Position numbers and translations under genes: made by a program. A stretch of 36,493 bases of DNA. Origin: Candidatus Zipacnadia bacterium. GTDB lineage: Bacteria > Armatimonadota > Zipacnadia > Zipacnadales > UBA5352. Below are positions 1 to 7,437 of the stretch, in pieces. The notes beneath the pieces were generated by a model. That model had not been told where the DNA came from, ran no database searches, and was given only the letters and a program-made list of their open reading frames with translations. The stretch covers positions 1 through 36,493 of the forward strand of contig JALGVE010000006.1 of the NCBI GenBank assembly GCA_029820045.1. Direction: 5' to 3'. Positions within the stretch are counted from its first letter, which is position 1. The number at the start of each line of letters is the position of its first letter.

Positions 1-9
1 GCAACGCCC

Positions 10-72
10 GGCAGGACTGAAGTCCTGCCCTCCGTACGGCACGGCTTTGCTAGCCGCCGTGCCCCGCCCTAC
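10..72. repeat. Two adjacent palindromic repeat elements
   Basis: The first hairpin has arms GGCAGGAC (10-17) and GTCCTGCC (22-29) around TGAA. The second pairs GGCACGG (38-44) with CCGTGCC (57-63). Read on the minus strand they appear as GTAGGGCGGGG plus a hairpin, then GTACGG plus a hairpin, which matches the GTAGG/GTACGG palindrome family seen at 7339, 14690, 23628, 23678 and 27003. They lie upstream of the rpsF promoter and may also serve as a bidirectional terminator for a gene outside the window. Nothing in 73-130 looks coding. Confidence 0.6.
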
Positions 73-130
73 ACTACTCACAAGGCGACTTACTCTAAAA
101 CCGATGCTCCTGGCTGCGGTTCTGCTCCGG

Positions 131-159
131 TTGCGCGGGGGTAGTGATTGTGTTATAAT
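131..159 (+). promoter_or_regulatory. Sigma-70-type promoter of rpsF
   Basis: A perfect TATAAT lies at 154-159, preceded by TG one base upstream (151-152), so it is an extended -10. A partial -35, TTGCGC, lies at 131-136 with the ideal 17-base spacer. The start of transcription should be near 166, giving a leader of about 113 bases before the GTG of rpsF. It is the best promoter match I noticed in the window. Confidence 0.75.
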
Positions 160-197
160 CGCTGCACGCAAGCGGGGCCTGAGACAGGATCCATCAT

Positions 198-278
198 GTA
201 TGCGCATACTTGGCCCTTCCTGCTGCGCGTCAGAACAGACGCGCAGCCATCAAGTCCATGGGAAGGAGGTTCCCAGGG
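198..278 (+). promoter_or_regulatory. Structured rpsF mRNA leader with Shine-Dalgarno hairpin
   Basis: Three paired elements sit in the leader. A 12-base palindrome, GTATGCGCATAC, is at 198-209. A perfect 10-bp stem pairs GCTGCGCGTC (222-231) with GACGCGCAGC (238-247) around AGAACA. A third hairpin pairs TGGGAA (259-264) with TTCCCA (270-275), extended by CC/GG (256-257 with 277-278), and places the Shine-Dalgarno GGAGG (265-269) exactly in its loop. The GTG start follows immediately at 279. In several phyla the S6:S18 complex represses rpsF by binding a leader structure. The CCG loop/bulge signature reported for that motif is not obvious here, so the ligand is inference. Confidence 0.55.
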
Positions 279-689
279 GTGTCTGAAGAGCCTAGACTTT
301 ACGAAGCGATGTACATCCTGGACACGGAGTTGTCCGACGACGAGGTCGAGGAGCAGGTAGAGCAGATCGAGAACGTGGTGCGAGAGGCAGGCGGAGAGGA
401 AATCGCGACACGCGACTTCCGCACCCGACGGCTGGCCTATGAGATAGATGGACATACCCACGGTGCGTACAAGCTCCTTTACTTCCACGGCTCCGGCGAG
501 GTAGTGAGCGCCCTCAATGCCGACCTGAACATGCGGGCGGCTGTTGTGCGGTCACGCACGTACGTAGCAAACCCGGAGGCGATCGTCAGCGAGAGAGCAC
601 CTGAGGAGGAGCGTTCAGAGCAGCCGGCAGAGGCAGCAGCGCCGCCAACCGAAGCCGAGGACGCTGGCGGGGAAGAGGCCGACGAGTAG
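279..689 (+). CDS. rpsF: 30S ribosomal protein S6
   Basis: This is S6 of the small ribosomal subunit platform, the partner of S18. The 136-residue product opens with the family hallmark LYEAMYILD and keeps the RRLAYEIDGHTHGAYKLLYF core, in which S6 contacts S18 and 16S rRNA. Residues after about 100 form an acidic, Ala/Glu/Pro-rich tail, a common S6 extension. I chose the GTG at 279 because GGAAGGAGG lies 9 bases upstream; the ATG at 258 overlaps that Shine-Dalgarno, and earlier starts add non-homologous sequence. The gene has its own promoter and a hairpin terminator downstream. It is followed by ssb, the classic order, but rpsR and rplI are missing afterwards. Confidence 0.95.
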   Translation: MSEEPRLYEAMYILDTELSDDEVEEQVEQIENVVREAGGEEIATRDFRTRRLAYEIDGHTHGAYKLLYFHGSGEVVSALNADLNMRAAVVRSRTYVANPEAIVSERAPEEERSEQPAEAAAPPTEAEDAGGEEADE

Positions 690-711
690 TTCCACCGCAA
701 GCTGATCGAGG

Positions 712-743
712 GCGGAGGGCTTCGGCCCTCCGCTGTTGTGTAG
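712..743 (+). terminator. Hairpin terminator between rpsF and ssb
   Basis: A perfect 9-bp stem pairs GCGGAGGGC (712-720) with GCCCTCCGC (725-733) and is closed by a C(TTCG)G tetraloop. It is followed by TGTTGTGTAG, which is T-rich but not a pure T run. It starts 22 bases after the rpsF stop. It could be a full terminator or an attenuator that lowers ssb expression relative to rpsF. Confidence 0.65.
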
Positions 744-784
744 ACGCGAGACTGTCGTCCGGCACAGCCGGGGCATCTCGCAAA

Positions 785-802
785 CGGTCTCAGACCGGGA
801 GG
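785..802 (+). promoter_or_regulatory. Inverted repeat and ribosome binding site of ssb
   Basis: CGGTCT C AGACCG (785-797) is a perfect 6-bp inverted repeat that runs directly into the Shine-Dalgarno GGGAGG (797-802). The Shine-Dalgarno lies 11 bases before the TTG at 814 and settles that start. The repeat could mask part of the binding site or be an operator; no role is known. Confidence 0.45.
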
Positions 803-813
803 CGGTGGGTGCA

Positions 814-1317
814 TTGATAAACAGCGTTGTGTTAGTAGGCCGGTTGGGCAACGATCCGGAACTGACCTACCTCGACAGTGGGATGGCGCTCGCGAAGTTC
901 CGCCTGGCGGTGCAGCGTCCCCCGAGGAGGGGCGGGGAGCAGGATGGAGGCGACACGGGCCAGAGCCAGGACACGGACTGGCTGGACATCGTGACATGGG
1001 GGCGGCAGGCGGAGACCTGCCACCAGTACCTGAAAAAGGGCGCACTCGTGGGGCTGGAGGGCCGGATACAGACGCGCACCTGGACACGGCAGGACGGGAC
1101 CAAGGGATACGGGGTGGAGATAAACGCCCGCCGGGTGCAGTTCCTGGAAAGCCGGCGCGACCGCGAGGCGCGCGAGGCGGCCCAGGCCACGGCCGGGCAG
1201 TCCGCCCCACCGCCTCAAACGCCTCCGGCCGAGCAGGCGCCTCAGCCTAGTCAGCCTCCTGCAGCCGGGAATACCTGGCCGGGCGATGAAGAGGAAGACC
1301 CCTTCGGCGATCAATAG
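814..1317 (+). CDS. ssb: Single-stranded DNA-binding protein
   Basis: SSB coats single-stranded DNA in replication, recombination and repair and recruits partners through its C-terminal tip. The 167-residue product begins INSVVLVGRLGNDPEL, the standard start of the OB fold. It has the TDWLDIVTWGRQAE strand and the KGALVGLEGRIQTRTW segment, then a Pro/Gln-rich linker and an acidic tail ending EEEDPFGDQ. The tip differs from the canonical DDDIPF, because PF is followed by GDQ. The TTG start at 814 gives the family N-terminus and a good ribosome site; an open frame back to 736 adds 26 unrelated residues. A terminator-like hairpin lies between it and rpsF. The ROK kinase starts 29 bases after the stop. 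Confidence 0.93.
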   Translation: MINSVVLVGRLGNDPELTYLDSGMALAKFRLAVQRPPRRGGEQDGGDTGQSQDTDWLDIVTWGRQAETCHQYLKKGALVGLEGRIQTRTWTRQDGTKGYGVEINARRVQFLESRRDREAREAAQATAGQSAPPPQTPPAEQAPQPSQPPAAGNTWPGDEEEDPFGDQ

Positions 1318-1346
1318 GGCCATCTGCTGACGGAAGGATAAGCCGC

Positions 1347-2345
1347 ATGAGTGCCGGCGGCAAGGGGAAATCAGTCGTAGCCGCCGTGGACCTAGGCGGG
1401 ACGACCTTCACGGTCGGCATGCTCGACCGGGCAGGTGAGGCGCTGACCAGCGCTTCCTATGACACGCCCCGGTCTCACGAGGAGCCCCTGGCGCTGGGAG
1501 CCGCCGTCGCCGCGGTGCAGGGGCTGCTGGAGAAGGCGGCGGTCAAGCCTGAGCGGCTTGTGGCGGTGGGCCTCGGCATTCCCGGCCCCGTGGACCCCGA
1601 GACGGGCGTGATAAAGCAGTGTCCTAACCTCCCCGAACTCGACGGCATAGCAGCCGTCGAGATGCTCGAGGGCGAGTTCGGCGTCCCGGTCTTTCTCGGT
1701 AATGACGCCTTCTGCGCCACGCTGGCGGAACTGCGTTACGGGGCGGGCCGGGATGTGGAGAACCTGGTGATGCTTACCCTGGGCACCGGCGTCGGGGGAG
1801 GCATAGCTCTTGACAACAAGGTGCGTCGTGGGCCCAGACAGATCATGGGGGAGGTCGGGCACCTCATCGTTGACCCGAACGGCCCCAAGTGCGGCTGTGG
1901 GAATCACGGCTGCCTGGAGGCGATCGTCGGTCGGGACGGGATCGTGGATCGCGCCCTCCGCCTGCTGGAGCAGGGGCGCAAGAGCATCCTTGAGGACCAG
2001 GTTGGCAGCGACCACGACAAGCTGACGCCGAAGCTGATCGCCGAGGCCGCGCAAGCGGGCGATGAGCTCGCGCGGCAGGTGGTGCAAGATACCGGCTACT
2101 ACGTCGGCGTGGCGTTGTGTGACTGCATTGTGCTTACCGATCCTGACCTCATCCTCATAGGCGGCGGCATCGCCGCGGCCGGCGACTTGCTGTTCGACAC
2201 GATTCGGCGCACCGTGCGCCATCGCAGCCGGATAAGCGGCTTTGACGTAGCCAAGATCATTCCGGCGGAGCTAGGGAACAAGGCTGGCATGTACGGCGCC
2301 GCCGCCATGGCCTGGGAGGAGCTGGAGGAGGGCGGTTCAGCGTAG
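1347..2345 (+). CDS. ROK-family sugar kinase, probably glucokinase
   Basis: This is a probable cytoplasmic ATP-dependent hexose kinase, most likely glucokinase feeding glycolysis. The 332 residues show the ROK order: phosphate-binding DLGGTT (15-20), catalytic GNDA (118-121), LGTGVGGG (145-152), GEVGH (168-172) and the zinc knuckle CGCGNHGCLE (182-191). An IGGG adenosine segment lies near the C-terminus. The length is typical. GGAAGG at 1332-1337 supports the ATG. The exact sugar cannot be read from sequence; N-acetylmannosamine or other hexose kinases share these motifs. It may be co-transcribed with ssb, and a hairpin after its stop separates it from mfd. Confidence 0.9.
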   Translation: MSAGGKGKSVVAAVDLGGTTFTVGMLDRAGEALTSASYDTPRSHEEPLALGAAVAAVQGLLEKAAVKPERLVAVGLGIPGPVDPETGVIKQCPNLPELDGIAAVEMLEGEFGVPVFLGNDAFCATLAELRYGAGRDVENLVMLTLGTGVGGGIALDNKVRRGPRQIMGEVGHLIVDPNGPKCGCGNHGCLEAIVGRDGIVDRALRLLEQGRKSILEDQVGSDHDKLTPKLIAEAAQAGDELARQVVQDTGYYVGVALCDCIVLTDPDLILIGGGIAAAGDLLFDTIRRTVRHRSRISGFDVAKIIPAELGNKAGMYGAAAMAWEELEEGGSA

Positions 2346-2391
2346 CAGTTACCGTTGACACGCAGAGCCGTCGAAACCACTGACCACACCA

Positions 2392-2410
2392 GCCCGAGCG
2401 ACCCTCGGGC
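2392..2410 (+). terminator. Hairpin downstream of the ROK kinase gene
   Basis: GCCCGAG (2392-2398) and CTCGGGC (2404-2410) form a perfect 7-bp stem with a CGACC loop, 47 bases after the kinase stop. It is followed by ATAATGCG rather than a T run, so termination would be weak or factor-dependent. CATAAT at 2410-2415 overlaps its end and might be a -10 element for mfd. Confidence 0.4.
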
Positions 2411-2464
2411 ATAATGCGTCTGCGAGCACCCGGTGCGCGCCATCATCTAGAGAATCGACCGGCA

Positions 2465-5400
2465 ATGAGGAAGCGACCGATAGACGGTCTTCACGATAGG
2501 TTGCAGGCATCTTCAGAGTTGACCGCGGTGGCCGAAGCGGTCAGCGAGCGCCTGCCCGTTTGCGTCGAGGGTATCAGCGGGGCGGGCTCGGCGCTGCTCA
2601 TCGCAGGACTGATGGCGGCCGGCGGGACCGCGCTGATCGCTACCTACAACGACGAGCGCGCCCGGCGTCTGGCCGATGACCTGAAGGCGCTGCTCGGCGA
2701 CGATGCCAACGGTCAGGCAAAGGCGCGCGTGCTTGTATACCCCTCTATCGCCTCGGCCCTCTACGACGGAGTAACCCCCGAACGCGCGGAAGTGGCGGAC
2801 CGGCTCACCGTGCTGGAGCGCCTCTGCGCCGGCGACGAGGTCATCGTCGTCGCCAGCGTGCAGGCGCTGATGCTTCACACCATGCCCAAGTCGGCGATGA
2901 TGGAGGCGCGGCGCGAGCTGCACCTCGGCGACACCGTTGACCGCGACGACCTGGCGATGGCGCTGCTGAACCTCGGCTACGAACGCGTGGACCTCGTGGA
3001 TGAGGTTGGGCAGTTCTCGGTGCGCGGCGGGATCGTGGACATCTCCTGCCCGGCGATGTCAGGGCCGGTGCGTATTGAGTTCTTCGGAGATGAGATAGAG
3101 TCGCTGCGTCGGTTCGACCCGATTACGCAGCGGTCCGTGGGGGACCTGGAGCGCGCCGGCATCGGCCCGGCCGGGGAAATCCTGCTGACGGAGGAGAGGG
3201 TGCGGCGCGCGCTGCCGCTCATCAAGGGAGCGTTTCACCGGGAGCTGGACAAGCTGATCGCGGCGCAGAAGCAGCGGGAGGCGCAGCGGCTGCGGGAGCG
3301 GCGTGATGAGGATCTGGAACGGCTGGAGCAGCTTCGCCCGGCGGAGGGCCTGATTCATTACCTGCCCTACCTCTATCCCGAGCGCGAGAGCGTGGGCGAC
3401 TACCTCCCTGAGGACAGCCTGGTCGTCGTTGACGAGCCGGTGAGGGTGCAGGCGCACGGCGAGGCGTTCATGGAGGATGCCAAGGACAGCTATCAGAGCG
3501 GGGTCAAGCTGGGCCAGCACTTGCGTCTGCCGGAGACCGCGTGCATCAGCTTCGAGCGGCTCGCCGCTGGACATCTCAGCCCCACGGCCGAGGGGCAGAG
3601 AGCCGTGGTCTACCTGAACATGCTCCACCACGAGGTGCCTTGGCAGCCCGAGACGCTGACGATGCCCTTCTCGACTCCGCCCGTGGACAGCTTCGGCGGC
3701 AAGTTCGAGCTGCTAGCTGAGGGGCTCGATGAGTGGCAGCATGAGGGCAAGTACGTGCTGGTGACCTCCGGGGAGCCGGAGAAGGTGGCCGATGGCCTCC
3801 GCGGCCGAGGCGTGCGACACGTGGAGGTATGCCGGGATGATCTGAATCTGGAAGCGGGCAAGATCGTGGTCTGCGACCTGGGCCTCTCCGGCGGCTTCAA
3901 GCTGCCCAGCGCCGACCTGATCGTGCTGAGCCCGGCCGAGATCTACGGCTGGCGCAAGCTGCGGCGTCCGAGGGCCGCCAAGTATCAGCGCGGCTTCGCG
4001 CTCACCTCCCTGCGCGAACTGCATGAGGGCGACCTGGTGGTGCACATCAACCACGGGATAGGTCGCTACACGGGCCTCTCCAAGCAGACGATCGGGGACA
4101 TGGAGCGGGACTACCTGGTAATGGAGTACCGCAACGGCGACAAGCTGTACGTGCCGGTGACGCAGCTCGATCGCGTGCAGCGCTACCTCGGCTCCGAGGG
4201 CGCGAAGGTCGAGCTGGACACTCTGAAGGGCAAGCGGTGGGAGCGCGCAAAGAAGAGCGCCCGTAAGTCCGCCAGGCTGCTCGCTGCTGAGCTGATGAAG
4301 CTCTACCAGGAGCGCGAGACAGCCCCGGGCTTCGCCTTCTCGGGGGCCTCGCCCTGGCTCCAGGAGTTGGAAGCATCCTTCCGCTACGAGGAGACGCCGG
4401 ATCAGTGGCAAGCCATCCAGGACGTGAAGCGGGACATGGAGGATGACCAGCCCGCCGACCGCCTGGTATGCGGGGACGTCGGCTTCGGGAAGACGGAGAT
4501 AGCGGTCCGCGCCGCCTTCAAGGCGGTGCTCGACGGCAAGCAGGTGGCCGTGCTGGCCCCGACGACGGTGCTGGCGCACCAGCACCTCAACACCTTCCGC
4601 GAGCGGCTCGGCGCCTATCCCGTCGAAGTTCGCATGCTCAGCAGGTTCCGCAGCCGGGCCGAGCAGCGCAAGATCATCGAGGGCCTTCGCAGCGGCAGCG
4701 TGGACATTGTCATCGGCACGCATCGGCTACTTGTGTCGGATGTGCGCTTCAAGGACCTGGGGCTGCTGATCATTGATGAGGAGCAGCGCTTCGGGGTCAA
4801 GCAGAAGGAGCAGCTCAAGCGACTTCGCGTCGGAGTGGACGTGATCACGCTGACGGCGACCCCGATCCCGCGCACGCTCAACATGGCGCTGTCGGGCATC
4901 CGGGACATCTCCCTCATCAATGACCCACCGCCGGGCCGACTGCCGATCCGGACCTTCGTACGCGAGCGGGATGAGGACCTTATCCGCGAGGCGATCCGTA
5001 GGGAGATCGAGCGTGGCGGGCAAGTCTACTTCGTCCACAACCGCGTGCACTCCATCCCTCACGTGGCGGCGCAGGTGCAGCGCCTGGTGCCGGAGGCGAC
5101 GGTAGCCGTCGGACACGGCCAGATGCCCGAGGACGACCTCGAGCGGGTGATGATGGCATTCTACGCCGAGGAGTTCGATGTGCTGGTATGCACCACGATC
5201 ATCGAGAACGGCCTTGACGTGGCGAACGTCAATACCATGATAATAGACGACGCGGACCGGCTGGGGCTGGCGCAACTGTATCAACTGCGCGGACGCGTGG
5301 GCCGCTCGAACCGGCAGGCGTACGCCTACCTGCTCTACCGCTATCCCGAGCGCATGACCGAGCAGGCCGAGGAACGACTCAAGGCCATCGAGGAGTTCAG

Positions 5401-6106
5401 CGAGTTAGGCGCGGGCTTCAAGGTGGCCCTGCGCGACCTGGAGATCCGCGGGGCCGGGGACATCTTGGGCCGCGAGCAGAGCGGGCACGTGACCGCGGTG
5501 GGGCTGGATATGTACTGCCAGATGCTCGCGGAGTCGGTCAAGGCGCTCAAGGGAGAGCAGGTCGCCGACGACGTGGAGGGCCACCCGGCCCTGGACCTGC
5601 CGCTGGAGGCGGTTATCCCCGCCACCTACGTGCCCGGCGAGATGGAGCGCATCGCGCTCTACCGCCGCCTGGCGTTGGTCAGTAGCGCCGAGGAACTCGA
5701 TGACATGATCCAGGAGCTCAAGGACCGTTACGGTGAGCTGCCCACGCCGGTGAAGAACTTGATGGCGATAGCCCACCTCAAGCTCGGCTGCCGCGAGGTG
5801 GGCATCACAGACGTGGGTGCGCGCAACGGACGCATACAGGTGCGCCTGAGCAGTAAGGTCGCGCTCAACCGTCGGGAGCGGCTCATTCTCGAGGAACTCT
5901 ACCGCGAGACGGTGCGCAGTAAGCGACGCAAGGACCCGCCGAAGCTGTTGCGTCCGACCTTCGAGGCCACTACAATGACCTTCGTCTACGACAGGCGCGA
6001 TCCGGGCAGGACGCTGGCGAGCCTGCAGGAGATCATCGAACGGCTGCGTGAGCGCAAGGAGGACGCCGCGGCTCGCAGGCATAGGACCGTGGGTGAGCCG
6101 GCATGA
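2465..6106 (+). CDS. mfd: Transcription-repair coupling factor Mfd
   Basis: Mfd is a DNA translocase that removes RNA polymerase stalled at lesions and recruits UvrA. The product is about 1213 residues, near the family length. In order there is an N-terminal UvrB-like region; a CarD-like RNA-polymerase-interacting domain around residues 513-580 (GDLVVHINHGIGRYTGL); the helicase core with Walker A GDVGFGKTE (670-678), DEEQ (771-774) and TATPIPRTL; motif VI in QLYQLRGRVGRS; and a C-terminal TRCF domain. An ATG at 2414 is also in frame, but it overlaps a possible -10 and adds 17 unrelated residues. The stop overlaps the next ATG as ATGA, so mfd and ricT are translationally coupled. Confidence 0.97.
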   Translation: MRKRPIDGLHDRLQASSELTAVAEAVSERLPVCVEGISGAGSALLIAGLMAAGGTALIATYNDERARRLADDLKALLGDDANGQAKARVLVYPSIASALYDGVTPERAEVADRLTVLERLCAGDEVIVVASVQALMLHTMPKSAMMEARRELHLGDTVDRDDLAMALLNLGYERVDLVDEVGQFSVRGGIVDISCPAMSGPVRIEFFGDEIESLRRFDPITQRSVGDLERAGIGPAGEILLTEERVRRALPLIKGAFHRELDKLIAAQKQREAQRLRERRDEDLERLEQLRPAEGLIHYLPYLYPERESVGDYLPEDSLVVVDEPVRVQAHGEAFMEDAKDSYQSGVKLGQHLRLPETACISFERLAAGHLSPTAEGQRAVVYLNMLHHEVPWQPETLTMPFSTPPVDSFGGKFELLAEGLDEWQHEGKYVLVTSGEPEKVADGLRGRGVRHVEVCRDDLNLEAGKIVVCDLGLSGGFKLPSADLIVLSPAEIYGWRKLRRPRAAKYQRGFALTSLRELHEGDLVVHINHGIGRYTGLSKQTIGDMERDYLVMEYRNGDKLYVPVTQLDRVQRYLGSEGAKVELDTLKGKRWERAKKSARKSARLLAAELMKLYQERETAPGFAFSGASPWLQELEASFRYEETPDQWQAIQDVKRDMEDDQPADRLVCGDVGFGKTEIAVRAAFKAVLDGKQVAVLAPTTVLAHQHLNTFRERLGAYPVEVRMLSRFRSRAEQRKIIEGLRSGSVDIVIGTHRLLVSDVRFKDLGLLIIDEEQRFGVKQKEQLKRLRVGVDVITLTATPIPRTLNMALSGIRDISLINDPPPGRLPIRTFVRERDEDLIREAIRREIERGGQVYFVHNRVHSIPHVAAQVQRLVPEATVAVGHGQMPEDDLERVMMAFYAEEFDVLVCTTIIENGLDVANVNTMIIDDADRLGLAQLYQLRGRVGRSNRQAYAYLLYRYPERMTEQAEERLKAIEEFSELGAGFKVALRDLEIRGAGDILGREQSGHVTAVGLDMYCQMLAESVKALKGEQVADDVEGHPALDLPLEAVIPATYVPGEMERIALYRRLALVSSAEELDDMIQELKDRYGELPTPVKNLMAIAHLKLGCREVGITDVGARNGRIQVRLSSKVALNRRERLILEELYRETVRSKRRKDPPKLLRPTFEATTMTFVYDRRDPGRTLASLQEIIERLRERKEDAAARRHRTVGEPA

Positions 6107-7095
6107 CACACAACGAGACCGTTGAGGGCGAGCAGTGGGAGGTCGGGGTGCGCTTTCAGCGCAGCGGCAAAGCCTACAGCTTCGCCTCCAAGGGGTTGGC
6201 GGTACATCTCGGCGACCAGGTGCTGGTGAGAACGGAGAAGGGCGTGGACCTGGGCCAGGTCGTGGAGATCGGCGGGCGGGTGTTGGAAGAGGCGGCCGAG
6301 GGCCTCATGCCCGTGGTGCGGGTCGCGACTGAGGAGGACCTGGAGCACTCGCGGGGGCAGGAGGAGAAGGAGAAGTCCGCGCTGGCGACCTGCGTCGAGA
6401 AGGTCGCCGAACACGAGCTGCCCATGAAGTTGGTGGACGCCCACCTGAGCTTCGACAACACCAGGCTGGTGTTCTACTTCAGCGCCGAGGGCCGGGTGGA
6501 CTTCCGCGACCTGGTGCGCGACCTCGCAAAGACCTTTCGCAAGCGCATCGAGCTGCGTCAGATCGGAGTGCGCGATGAGGCGAAGCTCCTCGGAGACATC
6601 GGCCCCTGCGGCAGGAGGCTGTGCTGCAAGAGCTTCCTGCAGAACTTCGAGCCGGTCGGCATTCGCGTGGCCAAGGACCAGGGGCTTGCGCTGAACCCGA
6701 ACAAGATAAGTGGCCTCTGCGACCGCCTGATGTGCTGCCTGCGCTTCGAGCATGAGATGTACCGGGAGCTTAAGGCGAGTCTGCCCTCCAAGGGCGAGAA
6801 GGTGAACACGAGCGTCGGGGTCGGTCAGGTGACTGCCGTGCACCTACTGAAGGAAGAGCTGGTCGTAGCCCTGGAGGACGGACGTGAGTTGCGTGTCACC
6901 GCCTCCGAGACCAGTCTCGTTGTACCAGAGGGCAAGGCGCCTGCGGCAGAGCCGAAAGTCCAGCAACAGGCCGAGAAGCGGTCAGGAGAGGAAAGCAAGG
7001 AAGGAGAAAGCAGGCGACCGCGCAGCAAGGGGAGCCGACGCGGCAGGAGGCGCTCTCGCTCCAAGAACCAGCGCAAGCAGTCCGGAGACAACTGA
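6103..7095 (+). CDS. ricT: RicT/YaaT, PSP1-domain regulatory protein
   Basis: This is a member of the PSP1/YaaT family. In Bacillus RicT joins RicA and RicF in an iron-sulfur complex that directs RNase Y and affects sporulation and biofilm formation. The 330 residues hold the PSP1 core with six cysteines in the family pattern: C169, C174-C175 (GPCGRRLCC), C206 and C211-C212 (LCDRLMCCLRFE). The C-terminal 45 residues are Lys/Arg/Ser-rich, a likely nucleic-acid-binding tail. The gene overlaps mfd by four bases and lies one base from the FmdB gene. Its position close to metG recalls the Bacillus order yaaT ... metS. Neither RicA nor RicF is visible in the window. Confidence 0.9.
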   Translation: MTHNETVEGEQWEVGVRFQRSGKAYSFASKGLAVHLGDQVLVRTEKGVDLGQVVEIGGRVLEEAAEGLMPVVRVATEEDLEHSRGQEEKEKSALATCVEKVAEHELPMKLVDAHLSFDNTRLVFYFSAEGRVDFRDLVRDLAKTFRKRIELRQIGVRDEAKLLGDIGPCGRRLCCKSFLQNFEPVGIRVAKDQGLALNPNKISGLCDRLMCCLRFEHEMYRELKASLPSKGEKVNTSVGVGQVTAVHLLKEELVVALEDGRELRVTASETSLVVPEGKAPAAEPKVQQQAEKRSGEESKEGESRRPRSKGSRRGRRRSRSKNQRKQSGDN

Positions 7096-7096
7096 T

Positions 7097-7327
7097 ATGC
7101 CCATCTACGAATACAAGTGCGCCGATTGCGGAGGTGTCTTCGAGGTCATGGTGAGCCGTTCAAGACGAAGAAGGCACCCGCCATGTGACCAGTGCGGTGG
7201 CAGCAGTACCGAGCGGGTGATGTCCAGCTTTTCCGGCCGGAGCCACAGCGACGGCGGTGGCAAGCGGCTGGGCGGATCGGCGTGCGCGAACTGTTCGGCC
7301 ACGAGCTGCGCGACCTGCAAGCGGTAG
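7097..7327 (+). CDS. FmdB-type zinc-ribbon regulatory protein
   Basis: A 76-residue protein starting MPIYEYKCADCGGVFEVM, the hallmark of the FmdB/CxxC_CxxC-SSSS family. Two CxxC pairs (CADC and CDQC) should bind zinc, and the SSFS segment and a C-terminal CANCSATSCATCKR cysteine cluster follow. Family members are small presumed nucleic-acid binders of unclear role; FmdB was named for a possible regulator of formamidase. The open frame continues far upstream inside ricT, but the ATG one base after the ricT stop gives the conserved N-terminus. The last 16 bases are nearly repeated downstream at 7385-7400. Confidence 0.88.
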   Translation: MPIYEYKCADCGGVFEVMVSRSRRRRHPPCDQCGGSSTERVMSSFSGRSHSDGGGKRLGGSACANCSATSCATCKR

Positions 7328-7400
7328 ACGCACGACGAGTCGGAGCAGGAGCTCCGACCTACGGGACAAGGCAATCAGGTCTGTGACCTGCAAGCGATAG
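7312..7400 (+). repeat. Palindromic element flanked by a 16-bp direct repeat
   Basis: GACCTGCAAGCGGTAG (7312-7327, the end of fmdB) recurs as GACCTGCAAGCGATAG at 7385-7400, 15 of 16 identical. Between them lies a perfect hairpin, GTCGGAGC (7339-7346) and GCTCCGAC (7351-7358), followed by CCTACGGG, the family edge GTAGG on the other strand. Both copies encode TCKR-stop. The layout resembles a small insertion that duplicated its target. Confidence 0.55.
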
Positions 7401-7437
7401 CTCGCGGTACCTTGGATGAAGGGCCGGTGACGGGTGG

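Noticed and set aside
736-813. Longer ssb reading frame from an earlier ATG
   Set aside because: The added 26 residues are not part of the SSB family, and the GGGAGG site fits the TTG at 814.
2355-2360. Perfect TTGACA -35 box after the ROK kinase gene
   Set aside because: At 16-18 bases spacing there is no acceptable -10 (CACTGA region); the CATAAT at 2410 is too far away to pair with it.
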